Positions 33,813-42,883 are shown, counted from the stretch's first letter. The stretch: 64,000 bases of DNA from Leptofilum sp041748655 (GCA_041748655.1 JBGTCV010000107.1:1-64000), one strand, 5' to 3'. The notes: a model not told the origin generated them from the letters alone. Numbers and translations: made by a program.

Positions 33813-35057
33813 TTACATCAAATTCTTCACGATACGGCCGTCTTTCATCACTAGCCCAATATTGTCCACATCTTCCAGGCTGCGAATGTTGGCCAGTGGG
33901 TCGGTGCGGCTGACGATGACGTCGGCCAATTTGCCCGCTTCCAGGGTGCCCAGTTGGTCGTCCCAGCCCAGGCATTGGGCGGCAACTTTGGTGGTGGCCA
34001 CAATCGAATCCATCGGCGACAGGCCCACATTGCACATCAGCCCCAGCTCGCGCAGGTTGGTGCCGTGTTTCATCACCCCAGCATCGGTGCCCATGGCGAT
34101 GTTGACCCCCGCCTTAAACGCCTTGCCGATATTCTCGCTGTGAATTTCGATCACTTCGCGGGATTTGCGGACGCCCCATTCTGGCATGTTCCCGCCCGCT
34201 TCGGCCGCTTCCAAAACGGCCAGCGGGGCCAGCAGCGTCGGCACCAAAAACGTACCCCGCTCCAGCATCAGCTCAATCGCCTCATCATCCACAAAAATGC
34301 CGTGCTCGATGGAGTGGATGCCCGCCCGCACCGCGTTTTTGATCCCTTCGGCCCCTTGCGCATGGGCCATCACCTTGACGCCGCGCCGGTAGGCCGCTTC
34401 TTGCACCATCACCGCCAGCTCTTCCGGGGTGAACTGGGTAAATTCGGGGTGGTCGGTGGGGCTAAGAACGCCGCCGGTGGCGCACACTTTGATGATGTCG
34501 GCCCCGGCGCGCAGCACTTCGCGCACCTTTTTACGCACTTCGTCCACGCCGTCGCACAGGCCGCTGGGGCGGCCGGGGGTGGCCGGAATCAGGCCGAAAT
34601 CCAGGCCGGAGGGGAGCCAGCTGTCGCCGTGCCCGCCGGTGATGGTGAGGACGGAGATGCTGATCTGCATGCGCGGCCCTTCGATATAGCCTTGCTCGAC
34701 GGCTTGCTTCATGCCCAGGTCCACGCCGCCCGCATCCCGCACCGAGGTGATGCCCGCTTCCAGGGTGCGTCGCATAGGGTCGATGGCTTTGTAGTAGTTG
34801 AGGGAAAACGGGGTGTTCATTTCTGCCATGAAGTTGATGCCGTCGAAGATGAAGTGAACGTGGGTGTCGATGAGGCCGGGCAGGATATGCCCGCCCTGAG
34901 CGTCGATCATGGTGATGTCGCTGTTGGGCAGGCGAATGTCGCCTTTACGGCCGACCTGCTCAATTTTGTTGTCGCGGATGAGCACTGCGCCGTTTTTCAG
35001 GGGGGAACGGCCGTTGCCGTCTATCAATGTACCGTTGTGGATGAGAGAATAGGTCAT
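33813..35057 (-). CDS. Amidohydrolase family protein (imidazolonepropionase/prolidase-like)
   Basis: 414 residues. Metal site LPGLIDTHVHFIFDG, then ITSVRDAGG, KVMAHAQGAEGIKNAVRAG, IHSIEHGIFVDDEAI, and MGTDAGV near the end (the single Asp of the amidohydrolase fold). The D-x-H-x-H, His, His and Asp ligands are all present. The N-terminal MTYSLIHNGTLIDG is typical. Substrates in this subgroup include aryl-dipeptides, imidazolonepropionate and organophosphates; not predictable here. GGAGA lies eight bases before ATG 35057. Confidence 0.88.
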   Translation of the reverse strand: MTYSLIHNGTLIDGNGRSPLKNGAVLIRDNKIEQVGRKGDIRLPNSDITMIDAQGGHILPGLIDTHVHFIFDGINFMAEMNTPFSLNYYKAIDPMRRTLEAGITSVRDAGGVDLGMKQAVEQGYIEGPRMQISISVLTITGGHGDSWLPSGLDFGLIPATPGRPSGLCDGVDEVRKKVREVLRAGADIIKVCATGGVLSPTDHPEFTQFTPEELAVMVQEAAYRRGVKVMAHAQGAEGIKNAVRAGIHSIEHGIFVDDEAIELMLERGTFLVPTLLAPLAVLEAAEAGGNMPEWGVRKSREVIEIHSENIGKAFKAGVNIAMGTDAGVMKHGTNLRELGLMCNVGLSPMDSIVATTKVAAQCLGWDDQLGTLEAGKLADVIVSRTDPLANIRSLEDVDNIGLVMKDGRIVKNLM

Positions 35058-35161
35058 GGGAACTCTCCAAGTCGTGGTTTTGGATATTTGTCAAACTGCT
35101 TGTGGCTGCCGGAGTTCGGCAATGGAAGTTTACCGGATGTTGGGGGGCGCGGCTATAAATA

Positions 35162-35195
35162 AGATTGGGCCAATCTTTGGAGATTGGCCCAATCT
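35162..35195. repeat. Inverted repeat AGATTGGGCCAATCT, copy 1
   Basis: AGATTGGGCCAATCT (35162-35176), loop TTGG, AGATTGGCCCAATCT (35181-35195), perfect 15-base arms. Each arm is itself near-palindromic. The same element is at 51574-51606. A second small inverted repeat (GCGGT/ACCGC) follows to 35217. No T-run. Confidence 0.9.
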
Positions 35196-35221
35196 GGCTG
35201 CGGCGCGGTAAGAAACCGCGG

Positions 35222-35866
35222 CTACGGTAAAACGAGGAGCTTGTTGTACACGTCGCCCAGCCAGCGGTTTTGTGGGGGGACTATGAGGGGGGTGGGCTGC
35301 AAATCGGCCCAGAAGGGGGTAAAGATGTGGTTGCGGTCGCCGGGCAGCGACCATTGGTCGGGGGTGTCTTCGTGGCAGCGTAGGTGGACGTAGTGGCGGG
35401 TTTTGCGCCAGCTGAGGTGCGCTTCCGGCAGCCAGCCGTCGATATAAAGCGTAATTTGGGTGGGGTTGGGCAGCTGGTCGTACTCGGTGTAGGTGATCTG
35501 GCGGAAACGGCCGCTGCTTGTAGCAGACCCCGCCCCCACCGTAAACGTATGCCCCCGCGTAAACCGGGGCGCAAAGGGGATCGACTGCTCGTCTGGCTGG
35601 CTCAAAATCTGGCTGTCCCGGTTGAGAATGGCTTCACCGGGGGCCAGCTCATTGGCAATCTGGCCCAAATAGTGCTGGATGGTGAGCTGGGTCAGGCCGG
35701 TTTCTTCACGGGCTTCGCGCAAGACGGCCGTTTGCCAATCTTCCCCCGCCTCTACCGTACCCGCCGGAATCTGGATGCCCGCCTGGGGATGCCGAAACAG
35801 CAGCAGCTGCTGCTGCCCCTGGCTGCCCATGCGGGTGATAAAGGCGGCGACTTTGTGGATGGTCAT
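35222..35866 (-). CDS. NUDIX hydrolase
   Basis: 214 residues from ATG 35866. An ATG further out (35908) would read the A+T-rich repeat as protein. The Nudix box GTVEAGEDWQTAVLREAREETGL is complete (G-x5-E-x7-REUXEEXGU), residues about 37-59. These enzymes hydrolyse nucleoside diphosphates linked to another group. The C-terminal 120 residues are unusual and have several His and Trp. Located between the amidohydrolase and BrkB-like genes on the same strand. Confidence 0.88.
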   Translation of the reverse strand: MTIHKVAAFITRMGSQGQQQLLLFRHPQAGIQIPAGTVEAGEDWQTAVLREAREETGLTQLTIQHYLGQIANELAPGEAILNRDSQILSQPDEQSIPFAPRFTRGHTFTVGAGSATSSGRFRQITYTEYDQLPNPTQITLYIDGWLPEAHLSWRKTRHYVHLRCHEDTPDQWSLPGDRNHIFTPFWADLQPTPLIVPPQNRWLGDVYNKLLVLP

Positions 35867-35873
35867 GGGGAGG

Positions 35874-35946
35874 CAATTAGGTAATTGGGTAATTTGGCAA
35901 TTGAGCAATTACCCAATTACTCAATTGCTCAATTACCCAATTACTT
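35874..35946. repeat. aattggg/aattact A+T-rich repeat, copy 1
   Basis: Near-tandem units of 7-8 bases (caattacc, caattactc) in both orientations form a hairpin: ggtaattgggtaattt at the left and aattacccaattac at the right. The unit recurs at 46943, 55318, 60028, 60374 and 61695, always in minus-strand intergenic gaps. Here it ends inside the stop codon region of the BrkB-like gene. Confidence 0.9.
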
Positions 35947-37011
35947 CTTCCTCAGGCTGCCTAAAAAGCCCAGCAGCAGGCCAGCGGCCAGCCCGTACAG
36001 CCCTACCGCCACCGGATGCCGCCAGCGAGGAACGGCCGTTTCCGGTTCTACGGTTTCCGGAGGGGACTCTGGCGGGACGATGTGGTGTTGGATCGCCTCA
36101 TCCTCATAGGCAGCGCGGGCGGCGCTGGGGTTGATCCGCCAGATGGCGTTGCTGGTTGGCTTCAGGCGAGAACCGAACTTGTTGGCATACACCTGGGTAA
36201 ACTCTGCGCCAAACAGGAAAATTTGGGCCGAGTAGTAAATCCAGAGCAAAATCAGCACCAGCGACCCGGCCGCGACATAAGTGGAAGTGGCTGAACCCCG
36301 CGCCAGGAACAAACTGATGAGATAGCGCCCCAGCATAAAGAGGAGTGTTGTAACCGCCGCGCCCAGCAGCACGTCTTTCCAGGTGATGTGGGCATCTGGC
36401 AAGATTTTGAACAGCAGGGCAAACAGCAGGGTGAGGATGATGAAGGAGGCGAGGAAGTTGATTTCTGGCAATAGTATCCCAATATTGGGCAGCCATTCAA
36501 TGAGACGATCGCCAACGGCCGTAATGATGGCCGTGGTGGCCAGCGAAAGGATCAGCAGCAGCCCCACCAGCAGCACCATGGCAAAGGCCAGCGACCGCTT
36601 GCGCAGCGTGTTGAGCAGGCTCCTTTCCGGCGCAGGTTGTAGGCCCCAGATCATGTTCAGGGTGCGCTGGAGGTGGAAAAAGAAGCCAGAGGCACCCAGC
36701 AGCAGCAGCGTTGTGCTGAGAACCGTGGCAATGAGGCTGGCCCCCGACTGGCTGGCGTCGGCTACCAGATTTTGAATGACAACGGCCGCTTCGGTGCCTA
36801 CTGCCCCTTCAATTTCGGCCACAATTCGCCCTTCAACGGCCGCTTCACCAAAAAACAGCCCGGCGACCGCGACGGCAATCACCAGCAGAGGAGCCATGGC
36901 AAAGATGGCGTAATACGTCAGGGCGGCGGCAAATAAGGAGGCGTTGCCGCGGCCCCACCCCTGGGCGCTTTCTTTGAATAGTTCAAAAATACCCACAACA
37001 ATTGCTTTCAT
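35941..37011 (-). CDS. YihY/BrkB-family membrane protein
   Basis: 356 residues with about six helices. SLFAAALTYYAIFAMAPLLVIAV is the BrkB/YihY (Virul_fac_BrkB) opening motif, followed by LLLGASGFFFHLQRTLNMIW, LPDAHITWKDVLLGAAVTTLLF and IYYSAQIFLFGAEFTQVYANKFG. The C-terminal 60 residues are hydrophilic then hydrophobic. Function is unproven in the family (once annotated RNase BN). It follows the small GNAT gene by 35 bases. Confidence 0.9.
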   Translation of the reverse strand: MKAIVVGIFELFKESAQGWGRGNASLFAAALTYYAIFAMAPLLVIAVAVAGLFFGEAAVEGRIVAEIEGAVGTEAAVVIQNLVADASQSGASLIATVLSTTLLLLGASGFFFHLQRTLNMIWGLQPAPERSLLNTLRKRSLAFAMVLLVGLLLILSLATTAIITAVGDRLIEWLPNIGILLPEINFLASFIILTLLFALLFKILPDAHITWKDVLLGAAVTTLLFMLGRYLISLFLARGSATSTYVAAGSLVLILLWIYYSAQIFLFGAEFTQVYANKFGSRLKPTSNAIWRINPSAARAAYEDEAIQHHIVPPESPPETVEPETAVPRWRHPVAVGLYGLAAGLLLGFLGSLRKK

Positions 37012-37046
37012 ACCGTGATCTTAGAGTGAGCGGCGCGAGGATGCAA

Positions 37047-37616
37047 CTATTTTGCGGCCAGATCTGTGGCCAGAATGGAAAAGAACCAATCATCGACGAA
37101 ACGGCCGTTGTCAAAAAAGCGCTCTCGCAAAGTGGCTTCTTCCGTAAAGCCCACTTTGCGCAGTAAATTGGCCGAGGCGGGATTGCTCGGGTCCACAATC
37201 GCCTCGATGCGATGCAGGCCCATCTGCTCCAGGCCAAAACGCACTGCTGCCCGTACCGCCTCAGACATAATGCCCTGCCGCCAGTGAGCGGAGCCAAGCT
37301 CATAGCCAATTTCCGCCCGGTGGTGGTAGGCGGTAATGTCGTGGTAGCCACAGGTGCCTAAAACCGTGTCGTTGCCCTGGAGGGTCACGGCCCAGCGCAG
37401 GGCCTGCTTTTCGCTAAATGCTTTGGTGTACCAGTTGATAAGCCTGTGAGCCTCGGCCACGTCTTTGTAAACAGGCTGGCCGTGTCCGGCCATGACTTTG
37501 GGATCGCTAAAGACGGCAAAAAGCGCTTCAGCATCATCGGGAATCAACTCCCGCAGCCGCAGCCGTTCAGTTTGCAGAATAGGGAAGGTTTTGAAACGTT
37601 CGGTCAGATCCAGCAT
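37047..37616 (-). CDS. GNAT acetyltransferase, RimJ/RimL type
   Basis: 189 residues. LQTERLRLRELIPDDAEALFAVF opening, acetyl-CoA loop RQGIMSEAVRAAVRFGL, then HRIEAIVDPSNPASANLLRKVGFTEEATLRER: the RimJ/L branch that acetylates N-terminal amines of ribosomal proteins or small amines. It lies 46 bases after the GNAT-APH fusion gene, separated by an inverted repeat, so it may be in the same transcript. Confidence 0.9.
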   Translation of the reverse strand: MLDLTERFKTFPILQTERLRLRELIPDDAEALFAVFSDPKVMAGHGQPVYKDVAEAHRLINWYTKAFSEKQALRWAVTLQGNDTVLGTCGYHDITAYHHRAEIGYELGSAHWRQGIMSEAVRAAVRFGLEQMGLHRIEAIVDPSNPASANLLRKVGFTEEATLRERFFDNGRFVDDWFFSILATDLAAK

Positions 37617-37637
37617 TCAAGAAATTCCTTTAGAGGT

Positions 37638-37665
37638 GTAGGTCAATTTTGAAAAATTGACCTAC
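37638..37665. repeat. Inverted repeat GTAGGTCAATTTT, copy 1
   Basis: GTAGGTCAATTTT-GA-AAAATTGACCTAC, 13-base arms. The stop codon of the GNAT-APH fusion (TAG, 37664-37662) is part of it. A shorter copy (9-base arms) lies at 44058-44077, again at a gene end. Confidence 0.9.
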
Positions 37666-39206
37666 GTAAGTTGCCAGCCGCTGCCGATGGGCAGCACATC
37701 CCGCGCCCGGCCGATGTGTACCATGAACCAGTCTGGCTCGTCCGGGTTGCGCTGCCCGCCGAGCAGCCATTGCAGCTCCAGCGTGCCGGCCCAAAAGCGC
37801 GCCCGTTCGATGTGCTGCTCGATGCCGGGGCAATAGGGGGCCATCTGCCGCAAAAAGCGCTCACCGTACTGGTCGATGAGGCAGCCAAAGTCAGCGGCGG
37901 GATCGCCCAGCCCGGCCGTGCCAAAGTCGATGACGCCATTTAGCTGCCGGGTTGCGAGATTATACAGCAGGTGGTAGCAGCCCAAATCGCCGTTTATGAA
38001 GGCAGGTTCATAGGCCATGAAGGCGGGATCTTCCAGAAGGGGCGCAAAATGCTGCTCAACCCAGTCGCGGGCAAACTGCATAAGGTAAGGGAAAAGCTTG
38101 TCGCAGACGTCGTCGTACAGCTTTTGCCACCTTTCCGGGGTGCGGTTGGTGATAGAGGGGCTAATGCCATGTGCCGCTACCTCGGCCAGCGGCACCGTGT
38201 GCAGCCGGTGCAAAAAGGTGCCCAGCTGTTCGGCGATGGCCTGCTGTTCAGCGGGGGGCAGGCGCAGTAGAAGGTGACGGGTGAGCGCCTCGCCAGGAAT
38301 CCAATCATAGGCGGCAAAGGGGTGGCCCATCTGCTCGCTCTCGTACACGGTCCAGCAGGGCAGGGGCAGATTCACGTGCTGCCGGGCCAGCGCCAGGCAG
38401 TTGGCTTCCTGCCGTAAATCCACAATGCCCCAGTTGTTTTTGGGAAAACGGAAGACGCGACGGCCGTTCACCACCAGCACATCATTTACCAGGCCTTCGT
38501 TGTTGCTTTCTACGGTTTCAATAGCCAGGTCGGGTTCAAACAGGGCGATTTGTTGTTGGTAAACGGCCGTTTTCTCCTCAGGCGCTAGCTTGACAGGCGA
38601 GGTTTGGGCAGCAGCGTTATCCAGGTGCTGTAAAAAGCCCGCCGGGTAGCATTCCTGCCATTCGCGCCGCAGCATGCCATAGCCCACCGAGTCGTAATAC
38701 ACATCCTCAACGATACGCGCATCGCGAAAGCGGGCTTCTTCCTGGAAACCCAGCTTTTCCGCCAGCCGCATCATACCTGTGTTGCCCGACCAGGTACGCA
38801 AATCCAGGCGAGCCAGCTGGGGCATGGCTTCTAATAAATAGTCGCACCACAAACCCAACGCCTCATAGCCTAATCCCTGCTGCCAATGAGCAGGATCATA
38901 AATGACAATGCCTACGGACAGCCAGTTGGTTTCTATACTTTGCCAGTACCAGCTCACCTGCCCGCGCAGCTGCTCTGTTTCTGGGTCGCAAATGACCAGC
39001 CGCTGGCGCGGTGTGGGCCAGCCATCGGTTTCAATTTGCTGGCGCGTCTTTGCCAGGTGGGCTGGAATTTGTTCCGGTGTCAGCAGCGGGTAATAGGGAC
39101 CATCCAGCTCTTGCCAGCGGTGGCCGGGCTGGAGCCATTGGTCCAAAACGGGCAGATCGTCCAGCTGCCAGTCGCGCAGAAGCACGCGTTTACTGCGAAT
39201 AATCAT
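37662..39206 (-). CDS. Fused GNAT acetyltransferase and APH(2'')-like phosphotransferase
   Basis: 514 residues, two domains. Residues 1-185 are a GNAT fold (SKRVLLRDWQLDDLPVLDQW, acetyl-CoA loop WQQGLGYEALGLWCDYL, NTGMMRLAEKLGF). Residues about 215-514 are an aminoglycoside-phosphotransferase fold: nucleotide loop, YDWIPGEALTR, catalytic INGDLGCYHLLY with Asp407 and metal-site His412, and VIDFGTAGLGDPAADFG (Asp427). The order and APH motifs (xDLxCxHLLxD, IDFGxxG) match AAC(6')-Ie/APH(2'')-Ia. The usual His before GD is Asn405. The start overlaps the stop of the next APH gene by 17 bases. Substrate unknown; resistance is inferred, not shown. Confidence 0.85.
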   Translation of the reverse strand: MIIRSKRVLLRDWQLDDLPVLDQWLQPGHRWQELDGPYYPLLTPEQIPAHLAKTRQQIETDGWPTPRQRLVICDPETEQLRGQVSWYWQSIETNWLSVGIVIYDPAHWQQGLGYEALGLWCDYLLEAMPQLARLDLRTWSGNTGMMRLAEKLGFQEEARFRDARIVEDVYYDSVGYGMLRREWQECYPAGFLQHLDNAAAQTSPVKLAPEEKTAVYQQQIALFEPDLAIETVESNNEGLVNDVLVVNGRRVFRFPKNNWGIVDLRQEANCLALARQHVNLPLPCWTVYESEQMGHPFAAYDWIPGEALTRHLLLRLPPAEQQAIAEQLGTFLHRLHTVPLAEVAAHGISPSITNRTPERWQKLYDDVCDKLFPYLMQFARDWVEQHFAPLLEDPAFMAYEPAFINGDLGCYHLLYNLATRQLNGVIDFGTAGLGDPAADFGCLIDQYGERFLRQMAPYCPGIEQHIERARFWAGTLELQWLLGGQRNPDEPDWFMVHIGRARDVLPIGSGWQLT

Positions 39207-40200
39207 GATGGGTCACGTCCTCGAAGGTGAAGTTGATATACGGCCGTTCCGCCCAAATAATCTCCCGCCGCCCGCGCATAAATCCGGCGGCCCAACTATC
39301 GTCGTTCAAGTCGGGAATGTCGCGCAAGATGACACCGTACAGATCAATTTCGCGCAGCTTCATAAAGGGCAATATTTCCTTTAGCCAGATGGGATCAAGC
39401 CGGTTTTCTTCACAGTAGCCCTGCCAGAACAGCGGCCAAAACTGGGCGCAAAATTTAACCGGGTTGGGATGATTGGTAATGGCATAGAAAACCACCATGG
39501 CGATGTCGTAAATGAAGTGACCATAAACGCAGTCGTCGAAGTCAAACAGGGTGATGCGGCCGTTTTCATCGACAAACAGGTTGCCGGTATGGGCGTCCTG
39601 GTGGATGAGGCCGTAGGCATCTGGCGGGGCGGGCAGCTGGCGCAGATAGGCCAGGTTGGCGGTGTTCAGCGCCATAGCCACCGGATCGAGTTGAGGCAGG
39701 GCGCTGGTGGTGTCGGTCATGATTGGATCGTCCCAAGACGGCCGTCGCCAATCCTCGTCAGGCAGGGCGTACTGTTTGGTGAGCGCGTGCATTTTGCCGA
39801 TGAGACGGCCGTGATTTTGTATGAATTCTGCTGAAAGCGTGCCATTCTTCCAGGGTGAGCCACCGTTGGCCCGCACAAACGCCGTCGCCAAAAAATGCTC
39901 ACCTTGCCCGTCGGGAATCAGTTCGACCAAATTGCCTGCGTCTGAGTTGACAGCTTTGGCTACACCGGCACCGCCGCGGGCCAAATGATTGATCCAATCC
40001 ACCTCGCCACGAATGAGGTCCGGGCTGCGGCGCAGGCTGTGCCCCAGCCGCAAGACATACTGCGCGCCAGCTTTTTCAAAGCCGTAGATGAAGCTTTCGA
40101 AGCCACCCAACTCTTCAATCTTATTAGAGGCAATGCCGTAGCGCTGCCGGGCTTCGGCCAAAATTGCGTTGCTAAAGCGATTACGAATCTTTTCTTCCAT
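39190..40200 (-). CDS. APH-fold phosphotransferase
   Basis: 336 residues from ATG 40200 (GGAG nine bases upstream). Catalytic LIHQDAHTGNLFVDE and metal site LFDFDDCVYGHFIYDIA are intact. The FDDC form is like the fructosamine-kinase, spectinomycin-kinase and homoserine-kinase-II branch; the end carries MKLREIDLYGVILRDI. It overlaps the DinB stop by 20 bases and the fusion gene by 17, so translation is probably coupled. Small-molecule kinase, substrate unknown. Confidence 0.85.
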   Translation of the reverse strand: MEEKIRNRFSNAILAEARQRYGIASNKIEELGGFESFIYGFEKAGAQYVLRLGHSLRRSPDLIRGEVDWINHLARGGAGVAKAVNSDAGNLVELIPDGQGEHFLATAFVRANGGSPWKNGTLSAEFIQNHGRLIGKMHALTKQYALPDEDWRRPSWDDPIMTDTTSALPQLDPVAMALNTANLAYLRQLPAPPDAYGLIHQDAHTGNLFVDENGRITLFDFDDCVYGHFIYDIAMVVFYAITNHPNPVKFCAQFWPLFWQGYCEENRLDPIWLKEILPFMKLREIDLYGVILRDIPDLNDDSWAAGFMRGRREIIWAERPYINFTFEDVTHHDYSQ

Positions 40201-40741
40201 GCTGTGTTCTCCAACTGATGATTTCACCGATCTGGCCGCGATGTTCGGTTTCGTGCTGGGTTAGATGAAACAGCACCCACTCTGGCGTGACGTGGTATTG
40301 CGGCAGCTGGCGGGCGCGGCGAAACTCTGCCAGTGACAGCTCGGCGTAGACATCCAGCAGCAGCTGGCGGGCGGTGTCCAGTCGTTGCAGATGTGTGGGG
40401 AGGGAAACGGCCGTTACCGGAAACAACCGCCCATCTTTGTCCCGCACCGGATAAGGCAGCAGCGCCTCAACTTCTGGGGGAAATTCCTGCTCCAACACCT
40501 CACAAAACAGCCAATCAATCTCAATGGCGGCAATGTGGTAAAGCAGCGTGCCGACGCTGTTGCCGCCGGGATACGGTTCCCAATCCAGCCAATCAGGATC
40601 GAGTTTTGTCAAAGCTTCCTTCAGCCGCCCGCGTGCACCTTCCAGCTGCCAGAGCGCCCGGCCAATGGCTGGATCAACGGCTGGCATTGGGGCTATGTTG
40701 AGCTGTTCAACGGCCGTTTCTTTTTGGGGTGCATCACTCAT
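40181..40741 (-). CDS. DinB-family putative metal-dependent protein
   Basis: 186 residues, four-helix DinB fold. Metal-site histidines are seen in GTLLYHIAAIEIDW and HLTQHETEHRGQIGEI (H-x3-H). DinB-like proteins include thiol-dependent transferases (bacillithiol/mycothiol S-transferases); the one here has no assigned partner. It overlaps the upstream small gene by 8 bases and the downstream APH gene by 20. Confidence 0.88.
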   Translation of the reverse strand: MSDAPQKETAVEQLNIAPMPAVDPAIGRALWQLEGARGRLKEALTKLDPDWLDWEPYPGGNSVGTLLYHIAAIEIDWLFCEVLEQEFPPEVEALLPYPVRDKDGRLFPVTAVSLPTHLQRLDTARQLLLDVYAELSLAEFRRARQLPQYHVTPEWVLFHLTQHETEHRGQIGEIISWRTQHGRKDS

Positions 40742-41153
40742 TTGCCTCTCCTTTTTGGGTTAACTGGTTCTGAATTTTTTGCTCAAGCTCGTCGATGGCG
40801 GCTTGCCGGGCGGCTTCACCATTGTTGTCCCACTGCACCCGCTGGCGCATCTCTGGCAGCGGATCGTCCGGGTAGCCCAGCAGGTGGAAGAGGGCGGCGG
40901 CGCAGTGGTAGCGGATTAGCATGAAGGTTTCGCCGCTTTCCCGCCGCAGTACGTCCAGCAAGGCAGGGGCGCTGGCGGCCAGGCTGCCAATCTGCCGCAG
41001 GCTGTACCAGATCTGGTAGTACGGATCGTACTGACGCTTTTGAATCTTGCGCAGAAGTTTTGCTTCGGACAGTTTGGCGTACTCATTTTGGGTTTGCTGC
41101 GCGTGCCATTCCCACGCTTCCTGCCAGTTGCTAAATTCGGACATATCAGCCAT
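40734..41153 (-). CDS. Small helical protein, unknown function
   Basis: 139 residues, mostly helical: WQEAWEWHAQQTQNEYAKL, then LLRKIQKRQYDPYYQIWYSLR, then a HEAT-like stretch (APALLDVLRRESGETFMLIRYHCAAALFHLLG). No family recognised. It overlaps both neighbours by 8 bases (methyltransferase upstream, DinB downstream), so it belongs to the same transcript and may be an accessory of it. Confidence 0.65.
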   Translation of the reverse strand: MADMSEFSNWQEAWEWHAQQTQNEYAKLSEAKLLRKIQKRQYDPYYQIWYSLRQIGSLAASAPALLDVLRRESGETFMLIRYHCAAALFHLLGYPDDPLPEMRQRVQWDNNGEAARQAAIDELEQKIQNQLTQKGEANE

Positions 41154-41928
41154 TGGTTTTCTCCTGATGAGGCGCGCAGGTGCAAAGGTAGATGAGCACG
41201 GGACTTGCGTCGGTCAGCGGCGAGAAGTCCCAGTTGCCATAGCGTGCCTCGATGGCAAAACCATTGTAATGCAGCAAATTTTCCATCTCCTGAGGGAAGT
41301 AACTGCGCAGCGCCAGCGGGGCCACCGTGGTGACGGTTTCGCCGGCCGCATTTTGCCAGCGCCGGTAAGCGGTTTCGTGCCGGATCTGGTTGAGGGCATC
41401 GTAGCTGGTTATACCGCTGACTTTGATGAAACGGCCGTCCCCCGCATCATATTCAAACCATGCCTCTTCGTCATCAGAGGAAGCCATGTAAGGCGGCTTG
41501 GTAAAGAGGGTGGTGATGAGCAAACGGCCGTCTTCAGCCAGATGTTCCCGTACGCCAGCCAGGAAAGCTTCCTGGTCAGGCCGGGTGAGCAAATGTTGAA
41601 ACATGGCTCCGATCTCAAAGATCAAGGCAAACTTTCCCGGCAATTGGAAACAGCGAGCATCCGCTTCTACCCAGTCGACGGGCAAGTCGCCTGCTTTTTG
41701 GCGGGCATGGGCCAACATGCCGGGCATAATATCCAGGCCCGTAACGGTAAAGCCAAGCCGCGTCAGGTAGAGCGTGTATCGACCTGTCCCACAGCCCAAC
41801 TCCAGAATGGGTCCGTTGGCCTGCTGGGCCAGCTCCAACAAAAATGATCCCACGGGTTTTTCATCGGGATTTTCCATATCATACAGATGGGGATCGGCAT
41901 AATCGGCCAGGTTATCATGATCAATCAT
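41146..41928 (-). CDS. Class I SAM-dependent methyltransferase
   Basis: 260 residues. Motif I ILELGCGTGRYTLYLTRLG, GLDIMPGMLAHARQK, VEADARCFQLPGKFALI and LAEDGRLLITTL are standard class I steps. The substrate is unknown. Overlaps both neighbouring genes by 8 bases (ATGATTGA type junction with the APH gene upstream). Confidence 0.88.
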   Translation of the reverse strand: MIDHDNLADYADPHLYDMENPDEKPVGSFLLELAQQANGPILELGCGTGRYTLYLTRLGFTVTGLDIMPGMLAHARQKAGDLPVDWVEADARCFQLPGKFALIFEIGAMFQHLLTRPDQEAFLAGVREHLAEDGRLLITTLFTKPPYMASSDDEEAWFEYDAGDGRFIKVSGITSYDALNQIRHETAYRRWQNAAGETVTTVAPLALRSYFPQEMENLLHYNGFAIEARYGNWDFSPLTDASPVLIYLCTCAPHQEKTNG

Positions 41929-42883
41929 TGTTTTTCTCCATGATGGAGCCAGCTCTTTTCAGGGCGCTGGCTAGAAAGTCGCGGAAGTTTTGCCGGACGG
42001 CCGTTATTTCATACGCTCCCGCCTGCAATGCCTGCCATTCAGGAATCATGCCTTCGGGGTCGGGCATGAAGCGGGCCGCAGCGGCCAGCTCCCAGAAGGC
42101 GAGATTGGCTACGGGACAGCCGTTTGCCTGCACATACGCCGCCAGAAAAGCATCGGCCAGCGTTTTGCCGCCGAGCATCGCCAGTTCGTGGCGCAGGTAG
42201 GCTACGTCATAGGCCGGATCGCCAAAGGAGGCTTCTTCCCAGTCGAGAACAGCTGCAATGCGCTGATTTTGCCATAAGATGTTGCCGGTCCAGTAATCGA
42301 CGTGCATCAGGGCTGGCGGTACCGGCTGGATAATGGGTAAAAGATCATGGACGGCGTGCCAGACGGCCGTACCGTCTGGATGTGCACTCATCTTTTCCGT
42401 GACGTGGCCACCGTTTAAAAACCAGGTCACCTCCTCGTTGCCATTTAGCAAAAATGCTTTTTCGGACGCCAGGGGAATCGCATGAATCCGGGCCAGGGTT
42501 TTGGCCAATTCGGTAATCCAGGTGGTTTGGTCCGACGGCAGGATAACCTGTTGGCCGGGAACAAAGCTGGTGACGATGCCGGGGCTGCCCAATGAATCAC
42601 CACTTTTGTCCAGCAGCAGCGGCGTGGGGGCCGGGATGTGATGCTGCCGCAAAAGCGCCAGCGTCTTAAACTCACGCTCTGCTTTTTCGCCCCGATCATA
42701 GCTACCAAAGACAGCGTAGCGTCGCAAGACGATTTGTTTGGGACCAACGGCCGTTTCGTAAACAATCAGCGTGGTTTCGTTGGAAAAACTGCCGGGTAAC
42801 GGCCGTATCTGTTTCAGTTTACCACTGCCCTCTATTTGGTTAATGATCCTGGTGTACATTTTAGAAAGCTGCTTTTCGAGCAT
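41921..42883 (-). CDS. APH-fold phosphotransferase (second)
   Basis: 320 residues from ATG 42883 (AAGG-rich stretch upstream). A longer frame to 43063 reads a dispersed repeat and is not believed. It has the nucleotide loop GSFSNETTLIVYE, TSFVPGQQV, the catalytic ALMHVDYWTGNILWQ and metal site VLDWEEASFGDPAYDVAYLR, all intact. This is the common APH/ChoK branch (aminoglycosides, macrolides, viomycin, and many metabolic substrates). First gene of the overlapping run that ends at 37662. Confidence 0.85.
   Translation of the reverse strand: MLEKQLSKMYTRIINQIEGSGKLKQIRPLPGSFSNETTLIVYETAVGPKQIVLRRYAVFGSYDRGEKAEREFKTLALLRQHHIPAPTPLLLDKSGDSLGSPGIVTSFVPGQQVILPSDQTTWITELAKTLARIHAIPLASEKAFLLNGNEEVTWFLNGGHVTEKMSAHPDGTAVWHAVHDLLPIIQPVPPALMHVDYWTGNILWQNQRIAAVLDWEEASFGDPAYDVAYLRHELAMLGGKTLADAFLAAYVQANGCPVANLAFWELAAAARFMPDPEGMIPEWQALQAGAYEITAVRQNFRDFLASALKRAGSIMEKNND

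Noticed and set aside
33721..34035. Long N-terminal extension of the NACHT protein (to 34035)
   Set aside because: The extra residues come from the antisense of the amidohydrolase gene and from the G/C-rich repeat (PNPLPEREREPD); ATG 33720 is the sensible start.
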